Positions 1 through 6,486 of a stretch of DNA of 9,107 bases are shown in pieces (the first letter of the stretch is position 1; each line of letters starts with the position of its first letter). The notes under the pieces were generated by a model. It had not been told where the DNA came from, ran no database searches, and saw only the letters and a program-made list of their open reading frames with translations. The DNA comes from Hungatella sp. UBA5982 (GTDB lineage: Bacteria; Bacillota; Clostridia; Lachnospirales; Lachnospiraceae): contig DJBG01000065.1 in assembly GCA_002429965.1 (NCBI GenBank), forward strand, positions 4,726-13,832. Reading direction: 5' to 3'. The position numbers and the translations under genes were made by a program.

Positions 1-1134
1 GTTCTGGATTTTACCTATGTAATTCTGCGAAAAGTTCTTATAAACGTCATTAGCAACGGTATCCATGGTACGGATCACCTGATTCAGGCCAAATGCTTCG
101 CCCTTATCTGGTGTGTAAGTGGTCAATGTATTGATATCCGATACCACTTTTACACTGCCAAACTCTTCGAAAAATACAATCTGACCTTTGTTCAGAGCTT
201 CATCAACTTCCGATGCGGTCAGACGAGGGGACACATTCACAGCGTCCGGATACTGTGCAAATACCAGGGACTCACTGTAATTCACCCCGGCCTCTGCTCC
301 GCCAACCCACCAGGTTGTCTGCTGGGGAGTAAGTGTGGTTCCGTCTGACAATTCAACTCCGTTTCTCACGGAAATTACGGCGTCAGAATTGCTCTCAACA
401 CCCGTCATGACGGCCTGACACTTCTTACCCAGATTATCCCGCAACCTCTTAATAAAAGCCACATAAGCGGCCTGAACGGTGTTGTCGGCTCCATCGTAAA
501 TAAGGATATTAAAAGTATAAGGCTCTAACGCTGTCAGGAACGTAGAATACGTGGCACTGCTTACCGTTCCATCTTTTCCTCCAGTTAAGGAAGTTCCCGC
601 GCTGGCCGCTAAAACTCCAGTTCCTGAAAATACTACCCAGTCATTGCTCTGCAAGTCTACTACGGCCTTTCCGGTCTGAGTATGTTTTACGGCTCCATCA
701 ACAACGGTCTGCACTGTGAAGCCTCCTTCATTGTCCGGATCCGCAATAACAGTAACAGAAATATCATTACCCCTAACACCATTGTACTTTGCAGTGACTA
801 TAAGCGACTCAATGGTTGCGGCTGCCTTTACCGCGCCTGCAGTGACTGGACGGTATAACATGACCTTCACTGGCCCCCTTGTGTGCCCGGATCCTTTAAA
901 AATCTCTCTCAAAAACAGAGCCTTATTACTGGTAGAATCATAGCCGATGTATGGGGTAAAATCATCACCGATATTAATCGTCATGAGCTCCCCTTCCAGG
1001 CCCCAGGACAACGGCTCACAGATAGCAACAATACCACGATCCCCTACACTGACGGCCTGTGCCATGCTTGATTTTACATTGATATACACGCCCGGCTGCT
1101 TTTTGTTTTGACTGGTCCATGTTCCTCCGGCCAT
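1..1134 (-). CDS. Contractile tail sheath protein, XkdK-like (C-terminus beyond window)
   Basis: Forms the contractile sheath around the tail tube, which shortens to drive the tube into the host envelope. The frame is open from the ATG at 1134 to the left edge (378 residues, no stop), so the C-terminus is missing; PBSX XkdK is about 466 residues. The N-terminus (MAGGTWTSQNKKQPGVYINV) closely resembles XkdK-type sheaths. Residues 115-129 (AKYNGVRGNDISVTV) carry the sheath 'YNG-RGN-I' signature. The visible end (RTMDTVANDVYKNFSQNYIG) matches the start of the conserved C-terminal sheath domain. A strong site, TAAGGAGG, lies in the 3' end of the preceding small gene, whose TAG directly abuts this ATG, so translation is probably coupled. 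Family call is firm; function is known from the family. Confidence 0.93.
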   Translation of the reverse strand, partial: MAGGTWTSQNKKQPGVYINVKSSMAQAVSVGDRGIVAICEPLSWGLEGELMTINIGDDFTPYIGYDSTSNKALFLREIFKGSGHTRGPVKVMLYRPVTAGAVKAAATIESLIVTAKYNGVRGNDISVTVIADPDNEGGFTVQTVVDGAVKHTQTGKAVVDLQSNDWVVFSGTGVLAASAGTSLTGGKDGTVSSATYSTFLTALEPYTFNILIYDGADNTVQAAYVAFIKRLRDNLGKKCQAVMTGVESNSDAVISVRNGVELSDGTTLTPQQTTWWVGGAEAGVNYSESLVFAQYPDAVNVSPRLTASEVDEALNKGQIVFFEEFGSVKVVSDINTLTTYTPDKGEAFGLNQVIRTMDTVANDVYKNFSQNYIGKIQN

Positions 1135-1302
1135 CTATTTTCCCTCCTTAAAAAACTTATTTAAAATTTCTTTTGCTTCTTCCACGGTATACTCCGGATC
1201 AGGGAGCAGCGCCCTGGCAAAATCCTGCTGATAACTTGAAAAAGCTTTACTCTTAAGCAGGGATTCTGTCTTATACTTAACTGGTGTCTTTTTATTTGGC
1301 AT
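1135..1302 (-). CDS. Small YqzN/YkzM-like phage protein (55 aa)
   Basis: A 55-residue gene starting with MPNKKTPVKYKTESLL and ending FKEGK, then TAG. It starts at the ATG at 1302 behind AAGGAGGT with a 10-base spacer, overlaps the end of the tail terminator gene by 11 bases, and its stop abuts the sheath ATG. The pattern 'ESLLKSKAF...ALLPDPEYTVEEAKEILNKFFKEGK' resembles the small YqzN/YkzM proteins encoded just before the sheath gene in the Bacillus skin and PBSX elements. Their function is not known to me; position suggests a role in tail assembly or in coupling sheath translation. Lysine-rich, with no membrane segment. Easily missed by gene finders because of its size, but start, site, codon frame and conserved position all support it. 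Confidence 0.8.
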   Translation of the reverse strand: MPNKKTPVKYKTESLLKSKAFSSYQQDFARALLPDPEYTVEEAKEILNKFFKEGK

Positions 1303-1738
1303 CCTGTTTTATACCTCCTTTATAGGTTTCTACTGATTCAATCGGTGGCGTGTTATCCGGATAGGAAACGATGGCTTTAACTTTAAACTGGTAATGCAGC
1401 TCCCCGTCATCAATCTTCCATTCCCGGTCAAAGGTCCGCAGCTTACCGTCCATATACGGAATAAATTCAAGGGCATAGTCCAGCTTATCAGCGACAGACA
1501 CCAGCTGATCGTGCGCATCTGGATCATTTCTTTCAACGAGGTAGACAATATCTATTCCGATATTCCGCATGAAGCGGCGCCCTACCCGGTTTTCTGTCTC
1601 AGTCGGCATGAAGAATATAAAAAAGCAAGGGATCTCTGTCCCCTGCTGATTTGGATTACTGTATACCTGGATATCCGGATAATTCTCATTCAAAGCTCCA
1701 GCTATGGAGTCTGTTAAACTTTCAAGTGTAAATGTCAT
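1292..1738 (-). CDS. Tail terminator family protein (DUF6838 / YqbJ-like)
   Basis: A 148-residue protein of the phage tail terminator type, which caps the finished tail tube and provides the surface that docks to the head. The sequence has an N-terminal helix (TLESLTDSIAGALNENYP), then the typical strand pattern around residues 33-69 (GTEIPCFFIFFMP ... RRFMRNIGIDIVYL), then a helix with DQLVSVADKLDYALEFI. In PBSX/skin-type elements the matching gene (YqbJ) sits between the gp10-like gene and the sheath, exactly as here. ATG at 1738 follows AAAGGAG and overlaps the upstream stop by four bases (ATGA). The assignment combines remembered family resemblance with gene order. Confidence 0.83.
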   Translation of the reverse strand: MTFTLESLTDSIAGALNENYPDIQVYSNPNQQGTEIPCFFIFFMPTETENRVGRRFMRNIGIDIVYLVERNDPDAHDQLVSVADKLDYALEFIPYMDGKLRTFDREWKIDDGELHYQFKVKAIVSYPDNTPPIESVETYKGGIKQDAK

Positions 1739-2232
1739 TTAAAATTCTCCTTTGTCCGCTTATCAAGATCCTGTTTTACAACATTTTTATACCGCCTCAC
1801 TGCCGCCTGCTTCATATACTTTCCTTTCACGTAAGGCGTCTTAGTTCCCACCGTAATACCGCCAAGACTGGGATCTACTTTTTCAAGCATACCCCCATTT
1901 ACCACCAGTCCAGGTACAAAGTGCTCATCCATTCGGTGACCGTCATTTACATAGGAAGAATACCCCATGTTATTAGCAAGAGTGGTGCGGGCGCTTCCTC
2001 CGGTCATAACTGGCTTTGTAACGCTATCCAGCTCCCATGCCTGGGCCATGTCTCCTGATCGGGTACCGGTTCCGGATATAGCGGATCCATTTGGCGGTGT
2101 TAATTCCGTAGCCCGTTCTACTGCTGCGATCGTGGCCCCTTCCATAACCTCTGCCATGATCTTAGGTACGTTCTGCCCCTGCTTCCGGAGCTGTTCCATG
2201 CGCTTCCTGGTTGCCTGACCAAAGGTTGACAA
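1735..2232 (-). CDS. HK97 gp10-family head-tail joining protein (XkdI/YqbI-like)
   Basis: A 165-residue protein of the HK97 gp10 / YqbI family, small virion proteins acting where the tail joins the head (neck or tail completion). Visible motifs are YVNDGHRMDEHFVPG at residues 94-108 and VGTKTPYVKGKYM at 128-140, the family's characteristic 'Y-N-GH' and 'G---YVKG-fM' blocks. The N-terminus is a basic helix (ATRKRMEQLRKQGQ). The chosen start is TTG at 2232, because GGGGAGGG lies six bases upstream and the product has the expected full length; the next ATG (residue 12) would cut into the first helix. It follows the head-closure gene by 13 bases and overlaps the tail terminator gene by four. Confidence 0.87.
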   Translation of the reverse strand: MSTFGQATRKRMEQLRKQGQNVPKIMAEVMEGATIAAVERATELTPPNGSAISGTGTRSGDMAQAWELDSVTKPVMTGGSARTTLANNMGYSSYVNDGHRMDEHFVPGLVVNGGMLEKVDPSLGGITVGTKTPYVKGKYMKQAAVRRYKNVVKQDLDKRTKENFK

Positions 2233-2245
2233 ATCAATCCCTCCC

Positions 2246-3158
<913 letters not shown>

Positions 3159-3392
3159 TTATTCTTCCCGCTTGTCGGCGGCATCCGCCTTTACCTCAGC
3201 TTCCGCATCTGCCTGCTCCAATGCTTTGTCCTTCTTAGCTTTAGGAGTGGCAATGGACCCGTCTTTAATGGCGGCAAGCACCAACCAGTGCTTAGCCACC
3301 CAAGCCGGGATCTCTCCAATATAATCACGAGGGATAAGAAACTTCTTCTCTCCCTCGCAAATCTCAAAGTTCTTTTTACTGTTTATAAACAT
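3159..3392 (-). CDS. Small phage protein of unknown function between capsid and connector genes
   Basis: A 77-residue protein I do not recognise by family. The first half (MFINSKKNFEICEGEKKFLI ... IPAWVAKHWLVLAAIKDGSI) looks like a small compact domain with one helix. From about residue 50 it becomes a charged, low-complexity tail of Lys, Asp, Glu and Ala (for example KAKKDKALEQADAEAEVKAD). Small proteins with a short globular domain and a charged tail often sit at this spot in Firmicutes myophages; skin YqbF is a positional analogue, but I cannot claim homology. Start ATG at 3392 follows TAAGGAGG, and the gene is packed tightly between its neighbours (11 bases and 12 bases), so it is very likely expressed. 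Confidence 0.75.
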   Translation of the reverse strand: MFINSKKNFEICEGEKKFLIPRDYIGEIPAWVAKHWLVLAAIKDGSIATPKAKKDKALEQADAEAEVKADAADKREE

Positions 3393-3403
3393 AATAGCCC
3401 TCC

Positions 3404-4444
3404 TTAAATTCCGTCAACGTAGCGCATGATGTTATCATAAAACAACTGCACTTCTGATAAGTTAGCCAGGTATGCGGTATCATAGCAGACATTTGCTGCA
3501 TTCGGCTGCGTCATGGCCCTGTTAAGTGGTGCCAGTTCGTCCATAGCCATAAAACGCTCTGTATTAATGTAAACAGCCATTCGATCAGTACCGCCGACAC
3601 CAGCCCCCTTACACCATGAAGTTGCTCCGATGTAAAGATCAACTCCATTTTGTTTTGAAACATTGTTTTCCAGAAGGAATGTAAGAATCGTTTTCTCTGC
3701 CAGCTCGGAAACTCTGGTCGTTGCGAGGTAGTTGAACTGCTCATAAGGCATCAGGATGTGGTTCGGAATCGCGCTCCGGTCATATTCTGCCGTTGCCCAT
3801 ACTGCAAGAATAGCATCGTTAATGTCCTGCAGGATCTGGTTCGGAGACTTACTCTTAAACGTTGTCAAGCTTCCCGTACCCGTAGCCGCTGCACCGGCAG
3901 TTGTCACGTTGGGATTATTAATAAGCCCGGTGGATCCGTACCTTTTGATACCTACATAAGCATTGGCGTCCACATGTTTATCATAGGTCATTCTGACGCC
4001 ATCTCTTAAAATGCTTTCATAGCTACGGCCAGTCATGTTTCCTCGCTGCATATCCACAAAACCAATTCTCATACCCACAGAAAAGATATGAGTCTTAAAG
4101 AGTTCCTTGTCAAAATTGGCCTGCACCATTGGGATGCCATTGGCCCCACCTGCATGGACAGGACCGTCTTCACTGCCTCCGGCAACTCCGTATTCCACAT
4201 TCATGGCAGATACATATTCAGCCCAGCCGCCGCCTACACGGACAGGAAGATCACGTCCATATGTAAAACTGGTAAGTGGCTGTCGAATCGTGTTATCTCT
4301 TTTTTCAAGTTCTGACTGCAGGAAGGCTCCGCCGTTTGCAATTGCAGCCGCATCCATTGCCTGGTATCTCTGAGGAGCCGCAGCTCCGGTTGATGGAGCA
4401 GTTACCACGCCCGCATCAAATGTTCCCATATTCTGATATTTCAT
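3404..4444 (-). CDS. Major capsid protein, DUF2184 family
   Basis: A 346-residue protein that builds the icosahedral head shell. It matches the DUF2184 major capsid family in length, position and pattern: N-terminal arm with MDAAAIANGGAFLQSELEKR (about residues 30-49), 'TSFTYGRDLPVRVGGGWAEY', then the axial-domain-like RIGFVDMQRGNMTGRSYESI, NQILQDINDAILAVW, and HILMPYEQFNYLATTRVSEL. The conserved C-terminal end is ELAPLNRAMTQPNAANVCYD and SEVQLFYDNIMRYVDGI. It lies directly after the cement gene and before connector genes, the expected order. Start ATG at 4444 is preceded by TAAGGAGG with a ten-base spacer. No N-terminal prodomain is obvious, which fits phages with a separate or protease-linked scaffold. 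Confidence 0.92.
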   Translation of the reverse strand: MKYQNMGTFDAGVVTAPSTGAAAPQRYQAMDAAAIANGGAFLQSELEKRDNTIRQPLTSFTYGRDLPVRVGGGWAEYVSAMNVEYGVAGGSEDGPVHAGGANGIPMVQANFDKELFKTHIFSVGMRIGFVDMQRGNMTGRSYESILRDGVRMTYDKHVDANAYVGIKRYGSTGLINNPNVTTAGAAATGTGSLTTFKSKSPNQILQDINDAILAVWATAEYDRSAIPNHILMPYEQFNYLATTRVSELAEKTILTFLLENNVSKQNGVDLYIGATSWCKGAGVGGTDRMAVYINTERFMAMDELAPLNRAMTQPNAANVCYDTAYLANLSEVQLFYDNIMRYVDGI

Positions 4445-4459
4445 ATTGAATTGTCCTCC

Positions 4460-4969
4460 TTATGCTCTGTTGCAGGATAAAATCCTGATTTCTGCTACGC
4501 CGTTGGCGTCCTTCTCTCCGCGCCATTCGCAGTTTGTTAAAGCCACTGTTTTTCCTGTATCCGCTAAAGCTTCAAAACCTCCAACAATACCCGTTGGAAT
4601 GGCTTCATTAGCCACTGTTCGGACATACACTTTTCCACCCAGTTTCGGGCTACCTACATTGCAAAGCACATTAATACATCCGCGCTTAAAAGTACTGGTT
4701 GCCTCTCCTGGCTCATACTGTCCTGCGGACTGGGATAAGTACGATGTGGCTGACTTAAACTCCCTGGAAGCCACACCTACAAAGTCAGTAGCGGTATTGC
4801 TGGCCCCAAAGGCTACAACATTGCTATTGCTATCATAGACCAGAGGTGTACCAAACTTTACAGCATCGGCGCCACCAAGCGAGTGAGTATCAATAATCAT
4901 ATCCGGCTGCCTGGAATAATCTCCGGCGTATCCGTGTGTCATGCTCTTTCCAATAACCTGTCCTCTCAT
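4460..4969 (-). CDS. Capsid cement (decoration) protein, Gp24-like
   Basis: A 169-residue protein resembling the structural cement protein Gp24 family, which binds the outside of the mature shell and stabilises it. The family-like start is MTHGYAGDYSRQPDMIIDTH (residues 10-29), followed by a 'GADAVKFGTPLVYDSNSN' strand pair, VVAFG and 'DFVGVASREFKSA', then beta-rich segments CINVLCNV, GGKVYVRTV and the end VAEIRILSCN. The small all-beta character and its place just before the capsid gene support the call. Its ATG overlaps the stop of the DUF2213 gene by one base (TAATG), with GGAGGT upstream, so translation is coupled to the preceding gene. Confidence 0.83.
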   Translation of the reverse strand: MRGQVIGKSMTHGYAGDYSRQPDMIIDTHSLGGADAVKFGTPLVYDSNSNVVAFGASNTATDFVGVASREFKSATSYLSQSAGQYEPGEATSTFKRGCINVLCNVGSPKLGGKVYVRTVANEAIPTGIVGGFEALADTGKTVALTNCEWRGEKDANGVAEIRILSCNRA

Positions 4970-5595
4970 TATTTCTTACCTCCATTCTTGTGTGGGTTCA
5001 TTGAATCATAGGCCGCCTGACAAGCATCCAAATCAATACCTGGTTGCTTATCTGTCAGTCTGGCTGCATTCTTCTGGGTAGCAGCCGCGATCTTTGCGAT
5101 ATCGCTTACGGTACTTCCATCTGACAAGCAGGCGATCAGTGAATCCGTAACAGCCTTTTTGTCGGCTGAATCTTTGATTCCTGCGATCACAGGGCGAAGC
5201 TGTTTGATTACTTCTGCCATGACAGCCTTATCCGCTGTGCCGGTAGCCTTGTCAAGTTCCTCCGCAGGAATCACCCTTGCCTCCGCACTGGGAGCCGGTT
5301 CCTCATTTTCACCAGTAAGTGACTTAATTAAGCCGTCCAGCGGATCCTGATCAACTTCCGGCTCCTTCTTTGCAGACAGTAATTCCATGAGTTTATCCAA
5401 TTTTGCATCCAGGCTGGAAAAGTCCTTTACCTCCTCTTTTTTCCCTTCTTCCTTTGCAGGAGGGGCTGCGGGCTTTGCCTCTTTTGATTCTTCCCCCAGG
5501 GCTTCTGCAGCATCGGCGGCCATGGACTCCAGTTCCTCTGGAGAGGCATCTTTGGCCGCCTGGGCAAATAACTTAAACAATGAACTCTTTTTCAT
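4969..5595 (-). other. Possible nested scaffold protein from an internal start in the DUF2213 gene
   Basis: Met131 of the main DUF2213 frame (MKKSSLFKLFAQAAKDASPE) begins exactly where the protease-like part ends and the helical, charged part starts. Upstream lies AAAGGAAAG (5601-5609) followed by ATATT and ATG, a usable binding site. Translation here would give a separate 208-residue scaffold in the same frame, as phage lambda does with C/Nu3 and herpesviruses with the assemblin precursor. If the upstream frameshift is real, this start could still supply scaffold without protease. The start is inference from the sequence; no expression evidence exists here. Confidence 0.4.
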
Positions 5596-5985
5596 AATAT
5601 CTTTCCTTTCTGGCCGGTCGGCCTCTATCTTTTTTACTGAATCTAAAATCGCAACATTCTTCCCGGCCCTGCCCCGAGTTACTACGGCCACATGGTTTCC
5701 CCGAATATCGTGCTGCGAATAGGTTCCATCTCCATTATCAGAGTAGCTGCACTCATATCCGCAGCTGATCTCCCTCTTACCTTCCTGTACCTCTCGGATC
5801 AGGGTTTCATCCTGAACATGTAAATCAGCTACCATGTGACCCTCCCACGGCCCCTCACCTTTCCTTACGTTCTGAGCGTGGCCCTTTGCGTAAAGGCTGT
5901 ATGTTTCTGGCGTCAGAAGCTCTGGCGGGTGTTCGTTGGTTACTGGCTTCCCCTCAAAGCTGGAAAGAGCCGCCTCGGAAAACAC
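4969..5985 (-). CDS. DUF2213 protein: probable prohead protease with scaffold-like C-terminus (main frame; N-terminus frameshifted off)
   Basis: This frame (GTG at 5985, 338 codons) holds most of a DUF2213 phage protein. Residues 1-115 run VFSEAALSSFEGKPVTNEHP ... GKREISCGYECSY ... IRGNHVAVVTRGRAGKNVAI. H19, S74 and H98 fall where a herpes-assemblin-like His-Ser-His set could lie, so I infer a capsid maturation protease, though activity is not proven for the family. From residue 131 on it is Ala/Glu/Lys-rich with predicted helices, including KDFSSLDAKLDKLMELLSAK, as in scaffold proteins, and no separate scaffold gene is seen. The GTG has no convincing ribosome site and begins mid-domain; the missing start is encoded in another frame at 5994-6161. 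It may be a broken gene or a sequencing error. Its TAA overlaps the cement ATG. Confidence 0.82.
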   Translation of the reverse strand: MFSEAALSSFEGKPVTNEHPPELLTPETYSLYAKGHAQNVRKGEGPWEGHMVADLHVQDETLIREVQEGKREISCGYECSYSDNGDGTYSQHDIRGNHVAVVTRGRAGKNVAILDSVKKIEADRPERKDIMKKSSLFKLFAQAAKDASPEELESMAADAAEALGEESKEAKPAAPPAKEEGKKEEVKDFSSLDAKLDKLMELLSAKKEPEVDQDPLDGLIKSLTGENEEPAPSAEARVIPAEELDKATGTADKAVMAEVIKQLRPVIAGIKDSADKKAVTDSLIACLSDGSTVSDIAKIAAATQKNAARLTDKQPGIDLDACQAAYDSMNPHKNGGKK

Positions 5986-6161
5986 TTCTTCCGGGCACGT
6001 AATACTTTAACCATTTTGGAGGAACTTCCGTCTACTCCTAGCTCACTTTCCAGGTAGTCCATACTCCCGGTCCGGGCAATGGGAACATTCCGGCAAATTA
6101 AAAAGCCCTCTCCAGTCTCAATCTGGTTAGGGCTTATGGTATATCCATAATATGCAAGCAT
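5940..6161 (-). pseudogene. N-terminal fragment of the DUF2213 gene, separated by a frameshift
   Basis: The ATG at 6161, with AAAGGA six bases upstream, opens MLAYYGYTISPNQIETGEGF and continues with LICRNVPIARTGSMDYLESE. This is the conserved start of DUF2213 proteins, which normally run on as 'V-R-PEEVF--AALASFEGKPVT-EHPP'. Here the frame reads MVKVLRA and then RKKCFPRRLFPALRGSQ and stops at 5940, while PEEVFSEAALSSFEGKPVT lies in the neighbouring frame. Adding one base at CGTGCCCGG (near 5993-5995, for example CCC to CCCC) joins them into a protein of about 397 residues. An upstream in-frame GTG (6188) exists but has no site. Either a true mutation or a homopolymer sequencing error. Confidence 0.78.
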
Positions 6162-6175
6162 TCCATTTCCTTTCT

Positions 6176-6191
6176 GTTGTGATATCACAAC
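6176..6191. repeat. Perfect 16-bp palindrome (GTTGTGATATCACAAC)
   Basis: The 76-base gap between the candidate immunity gene and the DUF2213 gene contains GTTGTGATATCACAAC, identical on both strands, ending just upstream of the DUF2213 ribosome binding site. It could be a binding site for a dimeric regulator, or part of a weak hairpin over the leader. It is not a Gram-positive LexA box. No matching copy was noticed elsewhere in the window. Its function is unknown and a chance origin is possible. Confidence 0.5.
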
Positions 6192-6203
6192 TTTTTAGGG
6201 TAC

Positions 6204-6237
6204 AAAAATACCACCAGCCTTTTCTGACTGATGGTAT
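6204..6237 (-). terminator. Rho-independent terminator after the toxin-immunity pair
   Basis: Read on the minus strand, ATACCATCAGTC (6226-6237) pairs with GGCTGGTGGTAT (6208-6219) to give a 12-base-pair stem with two G-T pairs and a six-base loop (AGAAAA), followed at once by TTTT then G. The stem starts at the base right after the TAG of the small gene. In the plus direction the stem is not followed by a T run, so it acts only on this operon. It would reduce transcription into the DUF2213, capsid and tail genes unless readthrough, antitermination or a new promoter operates. Confidence 0.75.
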
Positions 6238-6486
6238 CTACAAATTTGCTATAAACTTTTCCGCTACTTTCTGGCTGATTTCTTCCACAAGTTCCATGGT
6301 GTTTGAATTGCCAATCTTATATGGTGAATTAGCTGGCTCTGAATCATCATATCCCATGACCCTATCCATCAAGATATTATCATTATCCACAACCCAGCCT
6401 TTGCCTGGCTTATACAAATAGGGGACATACTCTTCTTCCTTCCCCAACAGATCCAAATCCTTGATGCGATAATAAGTCACACTCAT
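6238..6486 (-). CDS. Candidate immunity protein for the MuF-linked toxin
   Basis: An 82-residue acidic protein (MSVTYYRIKDLDLLGKEEEY, then VPYLYKPGKGWVVDNDNILM, DRVMGYDDSEP ... SPYKIGNSNTMELVEEISQK). It overlaps the stop of the MuF-toxin gene by four bases (ATGA) behind GAGGTGA, so the two are co-translated, and the terminator follows directly. A small acidic protein right after a polymorphic toxin is the usual place for the cognate immunity protein, which binds and neutralises the toxin domain. I recall similar small proteins of the 'YYRI...GK-WVVDN-NILMDR--GYD' kind next to toxin-like genes in Firmicutes, but cannot name a family. No signal peptide or membrane segment, so it should act in the cytoplasm, as expected against an alarmone-synthetase-type toxin. 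It could instead be a virion accessory protein. Confidence 0.8.
   Translation of the reverse strand: MSVTYYRIKDLDLLGKEEEYVPYLYKPGKGWVVDNDNILMDRVMGYDDSEPANSPYKIGNSNTMELVEEISQKVAEKFIANL

Noticed and set aside
4446..4838. A 130-codon open frame on the plus strand, plus other plus-strand frames such as 1394-1717 and 5387-5722.
   Set aside because: They lie opposite well-supported structural genes, lack sensible ribosome sites and show no recognisable protein pattern; they are reverse-strand shadows.
5985..6000. Programmed ribosomal frameshift joining the two DUF2213 frames.
   Set aside because: The junction (CGT GCC CGG AAG) contains no X-XXY-YYZ slippery heptamer; a one-base deletion or read error is simpler.
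6176..6191. The palindrome as a LexA (SOS) operator.
   Set aside because: It lacks the GAAC-4 bases-GTTC core of Gram-positive LexA boxes.
6162..6203. A promoter for the DUF2213-to-tail genes downstream of the terminator.
   Set aside because: TTGTGA could pass as a weak -35, but at 17 bases' spacing the -10 position reads AATGGA, which is not credible.
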